From Tahibacter caeni (GTDB taxonomy: Bacteria > Pseudomonadota > Gammaproteobacteria > Xanthomonadales > Rhodanobacteraceae), in the NCBI RefSeq assembly GCF_024609805.1, contig NZ_JANFVR010000014.1, positions 1 through 35,183 on the forward strand: a DNA stretch of 35,183 nucleotides, in the 5' to 3' direction. Shown here in pieces: positions 6,714 through 15,331 of this stretch (position 1 is the stretch's first letter; each line of letters opens with the position of its first letter). A model generated the notes under the pieces. It searched no databases. It was not told the origin of the DNA and was given only the letters and a program-made list of their open reading frames with translations. The position numbers and the translations under genes were made by a program.

Positions 6714-9700
6714 TCAAGGACGGCGCTTTGACTCGGTGGTTTTGGGGCGCGCTGTGTTCGCGGGTACCGCATCGCTGACCCCCCAAGGCTTCCCATCCGC
6801 ATCGAGATACAACCTCTGCATCTCCTCCAACGTAAACGGCCTGGACCCGATACGCCCAAAGATCGCAATCTGATGCCCGGTCTCGTCGACACCGCGATCG
6901 CGCTCCAGCCCACGCGATAGCGACAACGCCGGCTTGGCCGTCTCGCGCCACGCAATCAGCTGCGGCTTCGGATCGGGGCTGAACCCATAGAACTTCGGCT
7001 GCGACTCGGGGCTGGTCAGCTGGATCACCTTGAGCCCGTTCTTGCCGTCGGCGACGTAGGCGAACAGCGAGGCATTCGTGGTGCCGACGACGACGTCGTT
7101 CGCGTCGTTGAGCTTCCCGCCGGCGTTGAACATCTCGTAGAGCTGCGGCTGTTCGGGCCGCGTGATGTCGACTATGGCGAGGCCTTCGGCGCCGTTGGCG
7201 ATGTAGGCGTAGGTGCGGGCCAGGTGCAGCTTGCGCGGGTCGGACAGGCGCAGGAATGCGCCCGGCACTTCGCGCGCGTCGGCGGGCTTGGTCACGTCGA
7301 TGACGTGCAGGCCGTCGGCGGCGGTGACGAAGGCGTAGCGGAACTGGACCTGCACGGCGCGCGCGTTGGCGATCGGTACGGTCGCGAGCACGCGCGGCTT
7401 CAGCGGGTCGTCCATGTCGAGCACGACGACGCCGTTGTTCGTGACGACGTAGAACGTGGTGCCGGCGATCGCGAGGTGCTTGGCGCCGGTCAGCACGCCG
7501 CCGTCGTTCCACGTGGCGGCGCGGGTCAGGAAGTTGTTGCGGAATTCGCCGTCGGCCAGCGTATCGATGTCGGTGACAATCAGGCCTTCTTCGGCGTCGG
7601 TGATGAACGCGTATTTGTAGATCGCGTGCATCGCCTGTTCCTGGTTGGCCTCGATCTTGCGCGCGTTCTGGTTGCGGGCGTAGGAGACGGGCTGGGTCGT
7701 GGCGAGCTGTACGCAGGTCGCGTTCTTGCTCGCGATGTGCGTGTCCTGGCCCAGGGGCGAGGAGGGCGCCGTGATGATGCGTTCGGAGAAGCCCTTGTTG
7801 GCGATGCTGGCGACGTCGTAGACGCGCATGCCCTTGGTGCCTTCGGCCACGTAGAGGTATTCGCCGCGTAGCTGGATGCATTGCGCGGTGCCGGCGTTGT
7901 GTTCGTAGGCTTCCTGCAGGCGCTGGCCGGCCTTCTGGTGGTTGGCGTACCAGTCGGGGTAGGCGTAGCGCTGCAGATAACTGCCGATGACGGCCTGCGG
8001 CTCGTCCCATTCGGTCACGCGGATGGCGCCGATTTCGCCGTCGCCGCCGACCCAGGCATTGAAGCCGACGAAGTCGACGAAGCGCGTGCCGAGCAGCAAC
8101 GTTTGAGCCAGTATCGCGTTGTTGTCGTTGTCCTTGGACAGGTGGCAGTCGGTGCAGGTCTTGGTTTCGGTCTTGCGCTCGGTGTGCGGGTAGTGCGGCG
8201 CGAAGGCCTGCGAGGAGTAGCCGGCCGCGGACACGGGCGGCTGCTGGATGTAGATGCGTTCGCGGTTGATGTTGGTGGAGGACAGCACGAGCGCCGAGGA
8301 CGAGCGCACCGGCGCGACCTTGTGGTCCTTGATGCCGCCGTGCACGCCGAGGAAGAACATGTCGTCGCGCGCGACCTGCGGGTTGTAGGTCGCGAAGTTG
8401 CGCGTGATGCCGCCTTCGTACTTGTGCCGCTCGGTCTGCGCGTTGGCCTGGATCGGCAGGTGGCAGCCGCCGCAGCTCGTGGTCCACGAGGTGTGGCAGG
8501 AATAGCAGAGCATCTTGTCTTCGCCGTGCGCGCGCTGGTCGAGCGGCACGTCGGCGCCGAAGGTCTGCTTGGCGGTGTCGCGCGACATCGCATGCGCGCG
8601 CGTGGCCTTCTCGTTGTAGTTCGGCGAGGCCGGGTTGGACACGTCCTTGGTCAGGCTCATGGTCCATTCCAGGCCCGGCGTCACGGCCGAGCGCTGGATC
8701 AGCTGGTCGCCGACCCATTCGAAGCGCTTCTTGCCGTCGGGGTTGCGGATCAGCGCGAGGTCATGGCCGGCCTTCGGTGCGGCCGGGCCCGAGGTCTTCA
8801 AGGTCGGCAACGCATCGACGGTGCCGTGGCAGTCCTGGCACTGGATCTCCACACCGCCCATGACTTCGGCCTTCAGATAGCCGTTGCCGTGCGCATCTTG
8901 AGAGAAATGGCAGTCCACGCACTGCATGCCGACGTCGACGTGGATCGACGACATATGCACGGCTTTCTTCCATTTCTCCGGATCGTTGTCGTCGATCTTT
9001 TCCTGCTTCGCGTCGAGCAGGTTGCCCTTGCGGTCGCGCGCGTAGATGCCGCGGAAGTTCCAGCCGTGGCCGTGGTAGTCGGCGAACTGGGTGTCCTTGA
9101 GCTGCGGATTGAGCAGCGATACGTCTTTCAGGAAATCGACGTCGCGCCACTTGCCGCGGATCGCCGCTTCCTCGGGATTGCGCGCGAGGGTCTTGAAGAT
9201 TTCCTCGTCGTCCGGGTAGTGCTGCTTCTCCGGCCACATGAACGGTGCGTCGGACTCGTAGTCCCACATGGTGTAGCCGAGCATGGAGTTGATGAACATG
9301 TTCGGCTGATGCATGTGGCAGATCATGCATTGGCTGGTCGGGATCTGCCGCGTGAACTCGTGCTTGATCGGGTGGCCGGATTCGCCTTTCGGAATCGTCG
9401 GATCGACCTGCGCGCTCATGCCCATGTTGCCGTACTTCGCATGGATGGCCGAATGGCGCGGGTCGCGGTCGTTCGCGTAGATCACGTGGCACGCGGAGCA
9501 GCCCGAGGAGCGGAAGTCGCCGGGGTTGTCGTTGGTGCCGAGGAACCAGGTGAACGGATCGTTCAAGCGCGTCTTGTGGATGTTGAGTACCGGGATCGCG
9601 ACGCGGCTGCCGGTGCCGGGACCGCGGTTGGACTGCTTGAGGTCCGGGCGGCCCGGTTCTTCCAGGCGCTGGATCGCGCCGGTTTCGCTCGGCACGCCGA

Positions 9701-10616
9701 TTTCGGGGAACAGGTTGCCGATGTTGCGGCCGCCGCGCTCGAACACGCGGAACACGTCGGCCGGCGGCACGGTTTCCCAGGCTGGCATCGGGTTGATCTT
9801 CGGCAGGATGCCGGCGGCGTCCATGGCCGCGTCGTTCTCGATGCCGTTGGACACGGCGGCGGGCTTGCCGTCGCGCGTATAGGCTTCGCCGAGGATGGAA
9901 TGCTTGTACGGCAGGATGCCGTTGTTGTACGCGGCCGCGCCCCAGAACATCGCGGCGTTGGCCATCAGGCTCTTTTCGGCCTGCTGGATCAGCGGCAGAT
10001 GGCAGGCGCCGCAGCTCTCGCGTGCGATGCGCAGGTCGCCGGGGTTGATGAAGCGCGCGAACTCGGGGGCTTCCTGCGTCAGATGCGTATAGCTGCGCGG
10101 CGGGTTCGCGCTGTTCGGCCAGCGCTCGGGGTATTGCGGCAGCACGTGCGCCTTGTCCATCGCGGCGATGTAGCCGGCGCTGTAGTTGCGCGGTGCGCCG
10201 CCGCCGGCGGTGTCGGAGTAGGGGATGTCGGCGTGCTTGTCGCCGTTCTTGCCGGGCGCGGCGCTTTCGGCGACGGCGGGGTTGCTGCCGAACACGGTCG
10301 GGTCGCCGCCGTGGCAGTCGGTACAGCCGAGCACGACGGCCGGGCTCGCGTGCATGGTCTTGCGGTCGGACGCGGTATGGCAGGACACGCAGCCAGCGGA
10401 TTTCGCATCGGCCTGTTCCCAGGTCTGGAAGGCCGGCGCGGGCGGGGCGGTGACGTAGGTGCGTTCGACTTTTTCGGGTTCGCCGGAGGCGTGGGTGAGG
10501 GTGGGGCTCAGGAGTGCGAGGAGCGTGGCTGTTGCTATGGCCAGGAATGAGCGATGCGAGGACGGTTTGTCGGCGCGCTTTGTCTTGAAGTCAAAGGCAA
10601 ACCCATCCCCACCCAT
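6714..10616 (-). CDS. secreted decahaem c-type cytochrome with C-terminal LVIVD propeller
   Basis: Numbered from ATG 10616 (1300 residues). A signal peptide covers about residues 14-44 (hydrophobic F-L-A-I-A-T-A-T-L-L-A-L-L, then T-H-A-S). Ten CXXCH haem-c motifs follow at about residues 76, 98, 202, 373, 430, 566, 593, 704, 715 and 821: CVSCH, CTDCH, CGACH, CSACH, CMICH, CVDCH, CQDCH, CYSCH, CGGCH, CTDCH. From about 915 there are six LVIVD-type beta-propeller repeats, for example Y-L-Y-V-A-E-G-T-K-G-M-R-V-Y-D-V and Y-A-Y-I-A-N-G-A-E-G-L-A-I-V-D-I. It is probably exported and haem-loaded in the periplasm, and may be surface-exposed with the adjacent barrel as an electron carrier. Starts at ATG 10868 or GTG 10877 are also open and carry an excellent ribosome site, but they place about 84-87 repeat-derived residues before the signal peptide. 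Confidence 0.9.
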   Translation of the reverse strand: MGGDGFAFDFKTKRADKPSSHRSFLAIATATLLALLSPTLTHASGEPEKVERTYVTAPPAPAFQTWEQADAKSAGCVSCHTASDRKTMHASPAVVLGCTDCHGGDPTVFGSNPAVAESAAPGKNGDKHADIPYSDTAGGGAPRNYSAGYIAAMDKAHVLPQYPERWPNSANPPRSYTHLTQEAPEFARFINPGDLRIARESCGACHLPLIQQAEKSLMANAAMFWGAAAYNNGILPYKHSILGEAYTRDGKPAAVSNGIENDAAMDAAGILPKINPMPAWETVPPADVFRVFERGGRNIGNLFPEIGVPSETGAIQRLEEPGRPDLKQSNRGPGTGSRVAIPVLNIHKTRLNDPFTWFLGTNDNPGDFRSSGCSACHVIYANDRDPRHSAIHAKYGNMGMSAQVDPTIPKGESGHPIKHEFTRQIPTSQCMICHMHQPNMFINSMLGYTMWDYESDAPFMWPEKQHYPDDEEIFKTLARNPEEAAIRGKWRDVDFLKDVSLLNPQLKDTQFADYHGHGWNFRGIYARDRKGNLLDAKQEKIDDNDPEKWKKAVHMSSIHVDVGMQCVDCHFSQDAHGNGYLKAEVMGGVEIQCQDCHGTVDALPTLKTSGPAAPKAGHDLALIRNPDGKKRFEWVGDQLIQRSAVTPGLEWTMSLTKDVSNPASPNYNEKATRAHAMSRDTAKQTFGADVPLDQRAHGEDKMLCYSCHTSWTTSCGGCHLPIQANAQTERHKYEGGITRNFATYNPQVARDDMFFLGVHGGIKDHKVAPVRSSSALVLSSTNINRERIYIQQPPVSAAGYSSQAFAPHYPHTERKTETKTCTDCHLSKDNDNNAILAQTLLLGTRFVDFVGFNAWVGGDGEIGAIRVTEWDEPQAVIGSYLQRYAYPDWYANHQKAGQRLQEAYEHNAGTAQCIQLRGEYLYVAEGTKGMRVYDVASIANKGFSERIITAPSSPLGQDTHIASKNATCVQLATTQPVSYARNQNARKIEANQEQAMHAIYKYAFITDAEEGLIVTDIDTLADGEFRNNFLTRAATWNDGGVLTGAKHLAIAGTTFYVVTNNGVVVLDMDDPLKPRVLATVPIANARAVQVQFRYAFVTAADGLHVIDVTKPADAREVPGAFLRLSDPRKLHLARTYAYIANGAEGLAIVDITRPEQPQLYEMFNAGGKLNDANDVVVGTTNASLFAYVADGKNGLKVIQLTSPESQPKFYGFSPDPKPQLIAWRETAKPALSLSRGLERDRGVDETGHQIAIFGRIGSRPFTLEEMQRLYLDADGKPWGVSDAVPANTARPKTTESKRRP

Positions 10617-10641
10617 GCCCTCCCCTTGAAGGGGAGGGTTT
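10599..10641. repeat. palindromic repeat, copy 2, overlapping the cytochrome start
   Basis: The palindrome at 10618-10638 has the same arms as copy 1. On the minus strand its right arm reads AAGGGGAGGGC and runs directly into ATG at 10616, so the repeat supplies a Shine-Dalgarno-like sequence and a start codon. It also encodes the in-frame peptide N-P-P-L-Q-G-E-G-M-G-G-D-G if translation begins further upstream. Confidence 0.85.
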
Positions 10642-10740
10642 GCAATGGCGCGCTTCGGCTGAAGGTACGGAACCGATGCGGCGCGCTTCGCTTCTAGTGG
10701 CCGGCTCGACGGGTTTCGCCACGCCCCGAGAGAAAAGCGT

Positions 10741-10786
10741 GAAAAACCCTCCCCTTCAAGGGGAGGGCATGGGTGGGGATGGGTTT
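10741..10786. repeat. palindromic repeat, copy 3 (inverted relative to copy 2)
   Basis: The palindrome at 10747-10767 is followed by GCATGGGTGGGGATGGGTTT, the reverse complement of the lead-in of copies 1 and 2. Copies 2 and 3 face each other across about 105 bp, so the whole interval could fold into one large hairpin. Read leftward in the cytochrome frame it encodes P-H-P-C-P-P-L-E-G-E-G with no stop codon. Confidence 0.85.
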
Positions 10787-10867
10787 CGCCGTCGCTCACC
10801 ACCACCCGCCGAGACGCAGCAACATCACGCCCACCCGTGATCGAAAAAATCCCGACCGTCTTCCCCA

Positions 10868-10881
10868 TGGCAGTCACCTCA
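10868..10881 (-). promoter_or_regulatory. strong ribosome-binding site overlapping the barrel gene stop
   Basis: On the minus strand the barrel gene's stop TGA (10881-10879) runs into GAGGTGA (10880-10874), five bases before ATG at 10868. This is typical of translational coupling to a downstream gene. It indicates that the cytochrome gene originally started here, before palindromic repeats came to lie in its 5' part. Confidence 0.6.
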
Positions 10882-12693
10882 GTAGGTCAGGATCAGATTG
10901 CCGAGCACCGTGTAGTACAGCGACTTCTGGTCGCCGTAGAGATCCTTGAAGCCGGACCCCGGCACCAGCGCCGCGCCGGACAGGCGCAGCACGGCGTTCT
11001 GTGTCGCGAACGGGCGCCAGATCCAGGCGACCGAGACGTCGGTGCCGATGTGGCGGCCGATGCCGGCTTGGTTGCGCGCGGTCTCGAGGATCTCGGTCTT
11101 GTCGAACCAGAGTTCGTTGAGGTTGCCGGACAGGCGCGACTGCGGCGTCAGGTCGAAATCGGCGCCGATGCCGACCAGGCGCAGGCCGGGATTGTCGAAG
11201 TTCGACTGGCCCTGTTCCTTGGACGGACGCAGGTCCGGCAGCAGGCCGTTGCGCTGCGAGATGGCCACGCCGCCGCCGCCGATCAGCGGCACGTTCTGGC
11301 GGATCCAGTAGCTCGTGTCGGCGCCGGCGAAGATGGGGTTTTCAAAGACCGCGTCGTAGCCGGTCGAGCGGTCGTCGAACGGATCGTCGTCGCCGCTGGC
11401 GTAGGCGGCCGACAGGCGCGCGCGGATCCAGTCGAAGTCCATCGACGCTTCGGCCGCAAGGAAGCCCGCGCGGATGTCGGTGCCCTGCGCAATGAACACG
11501 CCGGCCGACTGGTCGCCGATCGCGTAGTAGGCCGATACGGTCAGGTTGACGCGGCCGATGTGCCCGTCGCCGTTGTAGCCCAGATACGTCACGTCGTACT
11601 CGCGCGGCGCTTCGCGGCCGATCGCCGCGGGTCGCACGATGAAGCCGTTGGAATCGTAGAACGGCGTGGTCTCGCGGTTGCGGTTGTGCAGTATCGTCGC
11701 CTGCGAGGTGAAGCCGCGGAACGGGAAGTCCTGCCGATAGAGATTGGCGACAAAGATGTCGTCCTTGCGCAGGCCCTCGGTCACGTCGTTGAGGCCCGAG
11801 TTCAGGTCCTTCTCCAGGCGCCGGAACCAGGCCAGGTTGTACTGCCAGCGGTTGGAGTCGCGCGTGCCGAAGAAGCGGATGCCGGGCTGGTTGTCCTGGA
11901 ACAGGAAACCGCGGAAGTCGCTCGAGAACGGCTGTATGCCGACGCGCAGGTCGTCGAAGTCGTAGCGCGGGCGTTCGCTGGAATAGTCCCAGGTGAAGAA
12001 CAGCTCCTGCAGGCCGACGAAGCCGTCGTCGCGCGTCTCGCCGAAGGTCGGATCGACCGTCAGCGCGCGCGTTTCCTCGGTGTGCACGCGGTTGTAGTTG
12101 AAGGCCAGGGTGGCCTTGAACTCGTATTCGGGCGGCTTGAACGTGGTGTCGCCCTTGTAATAGACCGCGCTCGCGATGAAGGTCTGCGCGGCGATCAGCT
12201 GGTTCACGTCGCCGAGGGTGTCGTTCGTGCCGGGTTCGCTCGGCGCCTGCGGCGCGGCCGGCGTGGGGATGCTGCGCGGCTCGATCAGGGTGTCGGACAC
12301 GCCGAGCAGGTTCAGGAACCAGTCCTTGCCGTGGATCGGCTTGTCGGCCTTGAGCGTGTTCTGGTTGTACGGGTCGTACCACGGATGCTTGAAGCCGAGC
12401 GCTTCCATGATGCGCCAGCGGTCGGGCACCGGGATGAACTCGCCGGCCTGGTCGACCGGCGCCGGATCGACGTTGTCGGGGTTCTGCAGCGCCTCGGGTG
12501 TCCAGCGCTCGTACGGATGGCCGGGCCGGCGGCGCGGAATTTCCGAGGCCAGCGGATCGTAGGTCGGCGCGGGCAGCAGCTGGGTCAGTTCCAGCCAGTG
12601 CAGGCCGATCGCGCTCGTGTCGGCGTGGGCGGCCGCCGGCGCGAACGCCGCGGCGAGAGTCAGGACCAGCGGACGCAGGCGGAGTCGGCGCAT
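10879..12693 (-). CDS. outer-membrane beta-barrel protein (porin-like partner of the cytochrome)
   Basis: This 604-residue protein has a signal peptide ending near residue 24 (L-A-A-A-F-A-P-A-A-A-H-A). The mature region is rich in alternating aromatic/polar strands such as A-T-L-A-F-N-Y-N-R-V, V-N-L-T-V-S-A-Y-Y-A-I and S-V-A-W-I-W-R-P-F. It ends in L-I-L-T-Y, the terminal aromatic typical of outer-membrane barrels. No CXXCH motif is present. The ATG at 12693 lies one base after the stop of the lipoprotein gene, and the decahaem gene follows. The order resembles porin-cytochrome conduits (MtrB with MtrA/MtrC, OmbB with OmaB/OmcB), where the barrel holds a multihaem chain. Clear similarity to MtrB was not visible by eye, so the conduit role is inferred from context. 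A substrate porin is the main alternative. Confidence 0.85.
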   Translation of the reverse strand: MRRLRLRPLVLTLAAAFAPAAAHADTSAIGLHWLELTQLLPAPTYDPLASEIPRRRPGHPYERWTPEALQNPDNVDPAPVDQAGEFIPVPDRWRIMEALGFKHPWYDPYNQNTLKADKPIHGKDWFLNLLGVSDTLIEPRSIPTPAAPQAPSEPGTNDTLGDVNQLIAAQTFIASAVYYKGDTTFKPPEYEFKATLAFNYNRVHTEETRALTVDPTFGETRDDGFVGLQELFFTWDYSSERPRYDFDDLRVGIQPFSSDFRGFLFQDNQPGIRFFGTRDSNRWQYNLAWFRRLEKDLNSGLNDVTEGLRKDDIFVANLYRQDFPFRGFTSQATILHNRNRETTPFYDSNGFIVRPAAIGREAPREYDVTYLGYNGDGHIGRVNLTVSAYYAIGDQSAGVFIAQGTDIRAGFLAAEASMDFDWIRARLSAAYASGDDDPFDDRSTGYDAVFENPIFAGADTSYWIRQNVPLIGGGGVAISQRNGLLPDLRPSKEQGQSNFDNPGLRLVGIGADFDLTPQSRLSGNLNELWFDKTEILETARNQAGIGRHIGTDVSVAWIWRPFATQNAVLRLSGAALVPGSGFKDLYGDQKSLYYTVLGNLILTY

Positions 12694-12694
12694 G

Positions 12695-14749
12695 TCACTT
12701 GCCCTCGCAGACGTACTGCGCGGTGGAATCGAGGAACGGCGATTGCGGGCACTGCACGTAGGACAGGCGCGCGCCCAGCGGCACGAGGCGGTCGGCGCGC
12801 AGCGCGATCGACGCGTTGCCGACGCCGGTGTTCAGGCTGGAGCCGGCGTTGTGCAGGCCGAGGAAGGCGACGAGGTCGCTCTGGTCGGTGCCGTCGCCCG
12901 AGGCCGCGACACCGCCGATCAGGGTGTTGCCGCGATAGATCGGGAAGCCGCCGCCGAACAGGGTCATGCCGTTGGGCAGGCGCGGGATGCCGGTGCAGTT
13001 CGTGCCGACGTCGGCGAGCGGCGTCGGATTGCCCGGCGTCGGCGCCGGCACGAGCGGGTTGCCGTCGAGCGTCAGCGCGAGGCCCTTCTGGTTCAGGTAG
13101 AACGCTACGTGATTGGCGATCTGGTTGTAGACGAGATCGAGCTCGAGGCCGTCCTGGAACGGACTCCAGCGATCGAACGGCAGGCTCAGCGGACCCGGCG
13201 GCGTGCCCGGCACGCCGTCCGGATAGAACGGCCTCGACAGATTGCCTATCGTGCGCAGCGAATACGCGGTCTGGCCGTCGCTCCAGGCGGTCGGCAGGCC
13301 GAGGAAATTGCGCAGCTGGCCGACGTAGGCGTTCGGCGCGCTCTGGGCGACCGTGAACAGGTCGAGCTGGTTGCCGGTGGGCACGCCGGCGCGCAGGTAG
13401 CGCGCGTTGCCCGTGGTCGCGATGTCGGTTGCGGTGAAGGTGCCCGAGAAGAACGCGGCCGTGCGCGCCTTCTGCGTGGTCACGTCGACGGCGTCGACGA
13501 GCGCGTCGCGCGAGCGGGCCAGCGCGAGCACGACGCCGTTCGTGTCGACGACGACGACGGTCTCGCCGGCGCGCGAGCCGAGCGGCTTGCGTACCTGCGC
13601 ACGCGTGCGCGCGGCGACCTTGAGCGCTTCCTGCACGATCGTGCGGACTTCGTTCTGGGTCAGCGCGGCCGTGCCGTCGGTGCCGGCGCGCGGCGGATAG
13701 CGGTTGGTGCCGGTGCCGTCGTCGAGCACGAACGCGTCGAGACCCGGATAGTCGGTCGTGTCCGGGCGTATGCCCGATTCGACGGTGCCGAGCGCGAGGC
13801 CGCGCAGCACGACCGGCTCCGCATAGCCCGGCATGCGCAGCAGCGCGCCGTCGGCGGCGGTCAGGTTCGCGAAGGCCGGCGCCGTGGCCGGGTCGCGCGC
13901 GAGGTCGGAAAATTCCACATCGGTAAAACGCAGGCTCAGGCCGCCGGCCGTGATGCGGTCGGCGCGGCGGTCCTGCGGGGCGGCGAAGCCATACGTCGCG
14001 GCCAGCGCGACGTATTCGTCGAGATTGCGGTCGCGGTCGCCGGCGTTGTCGTCGAGGCTGTAGAACGGATCGGCGCCGGCCGCGGCGACCGCGCCGACCG
14101 GCACGCCGGCCTTGTACAGCGGAATGCCGCCGGGATCGGGCGACAGGCCGATCGGCGAGCGGTGCGGGCCCGCGTTCGTGCCGCTGCCCGCAAAGCGCGC
14201 GCTGATGTCCGAGCACGGCAGCTGCGAGAACTGCACGCCGAACAGCGGACCCGAAGGCGCGGTGCGGTCGCCCGGGTTGAAATGCTCCTGCGCGATCTGG
14301 CCGGCCGTGCGCGAGGTGAACGCGTTGCCTTCGGAGGAGAAGTAGACCGAGGTCAGCGCCTTGGCCAGGGCCGCGAATTCGGCCGGCACGTCGAGGCCTT
14401 CGAGGCCGCCGGTGACGGCGCGGCCCGAGCTGACGCGGACGAACGGGGGCGCGCCGGCCATCGCGTAGGCCGCGAGCACGTTGCCGACGCGGTCGACGAC
14501 GACGAACGTGGCCGGCTTGCCCTGGGCGCGCGCCTCGGCCACGCCCTGGGCGATGACCTTGCGCACGTCGTCCTCGGTCAGGAAGGACTGGGCATTGCCG
14601 CAGTTGCCGCTGCAGCCCGAGTCCACGGTGCCCGGATTGGTCGGCGGCGGTGCCGTCCCGACGGTGCTGCCGGAGTTGCTGCCGCCGCTACAGGCGGTCA
14701 GGGCCAGGCAAAAGCCGGCCAGCATCCAGCGAAACGGCGCGCTCCCCAT
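12695..14749 (-). CDS. lipoprotein with two HbpS/GlcG-like (DUF336) domains
   Basis: This 684-residue protein begins MGSAPFRWMLAGFCLALTAC. The L-T-A-C lipobox predicts cleavage before Cys20 and lipid anchoring. Two regions resemble the haem-binding HbpS/GlcG (DUF336) fold. The first begins L-T-E-D-D-V-R-K-V-I-A-Q-G-V-A-E-A and contains A-T-F-V-V-V-D-R-V-G-N-V-L-A-A-Y. The second begins L-T-Q-N-E-V-R-T-I-V-Q-E-A and contains E-T-V-V-V-V-D-T-N-G-V-V-L-A, followed by T-T-Q-K-A-R-T-A-A-F-F-S-G. A GGAGG site lies 8 bases before the ATG. It heads the three-gene set and is tightly coupled to the barrel gene, so it may help haem handling or assembly at the outer membrane. Two DUF336 units in one lipoprotein of this length is unusual for a family that is often about 140-190 residues. 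Confidence 0.8.
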   Translation of the reverse strand: MGSAPFRWMLAGFCLALTACSGGSNSGSTVGTAPPPTNPGTVDSGCSGNCGNAQSFLTEDDVRKVIAQGVAEARAQGKPATFVVVDRVGNVLAAYAMAGAPPFVRVSSGRAVTGGLEGLDVPAEFAALAKALTSVYFSSEGNAFTSRTAGQIAQEHFNPGDRTAPSGPLFGVQFSQLPCSDISARFAGSGTNAGPHRSPIGLSPDPGGIPLYKAGVPVGAVAAAGADPFYSLDDNAGDRDRNLDEYVALAATYGFAAPQDRRADRITAGGLSLRFTDVEFSDLARDPATAPAFANLTAADGALLRMPGYAEPVVLRGLALGTVESGIRPDTTDYPGLDAFVLDDGTGTNRYPPRAGTDGTAALTQNEVRTIVQEALKVAARTRAQVRKPLGSRAGETVVVVDTNGVVLALARSRDALVDAVDVTTQKARTAAFFSGTFTATDIATTGNARYLRAGVPTGNQLDLFTVAQSAPNAYVGQLRNFLGLPTAWSDGQTAYSLRTIGNLSRPFYPDGVPGTPPGPLSLPFDRWSPFQDGLELDLVYNQIANHVAFYLNQKGLALTLDGNPLVPAPTPGNPTPLADVGTNCTGIPRLPNGMTLFGGGFPIYRGNTLIGGVAASGDGTDQSDLVAFLGLHNAGSSLNTGVGNASIALRADRLVPLGARLSYVQCPQSPFLDSTAQYVCEGK

Positions 14750-15331
14750 CGCAGCATCCTCCGAGTGGGCAGGACGCGAGGCGCCTGCTCAGTGCTCATC
14801 AGTGTTTCCCCGCGGCGATGGTAACCCAGGACGCCGCCGGTTTGACGCCGTTTCCCCTGCGTTATCAGCGATGTCAGCTTTCCTGCTCGTCTTGCGTATC
14901 TGGTCCGAATGCGCGGCGGACCGTCCGCCGCCGGCAGGCCGGCGCAGGACGCCCGATGCAGGGCCCGGGCCCGGCCACGGCAGCGCCGCCGTCGATGCTG
15001 CGGCGCACCCATTCGCCGGCGCTTGGCAGCGGCCGCGCGCATTGCCATCGCCTTCACGCCGCCTGCGCCGCAATGGCCCGGCTCCGCCGCCGCGGAGCCC
15101 AGTGCGGCCCCGTCCAGCGGCCTATGGACCTCGTCGCCGGCTTTGTTATGGTCGGGAGGTCCGCCGGTCCGAAAGCTCCGCACAGGAACGGGAAGGATCC
15201 TCGCCGGTGCTCGTACCGGCCGGATCGCGGATGACGAAGGGTGCGAAGCACGTCCGGCCTGCGGCCCGGCGCGTCTTCTTGCGTTGCGGAAATTAACTAG
15301 TCCACTTTTGTATTCCGGGGGTATATCGATC
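14750..15331. other. divergent intergenic region, about 580 bp
   Basis: This lies between the leftward lipoprotein gene and the rightward subtilase gene. No gene with convincing start, codon bias and motif was found, although GC-rich open frames run through it. It should contain the two divergent promoters; a well-spaced -35/-10 pair was not identified. Confidence 0.5.

Noticed and set aside
7881-10550. Long plus-strand open frame opposite the decahaem gene
   Set aside because: It has no recognisable domain; the minus strand has ten haem motifs and LVIVD repeats in the same DNA.
10599-10786. CRISPR-like repeats
   Set aside because: Only two facing copies with a single unequal interval; they are palindromic repeats, not a direct-repeat array.
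14909-15331. Upstream extension of the protease reading frame
   Set aside because: The added residues are Arg/Ala/Pro-rich with no motif, and a proper signal peptide starts at 15332.
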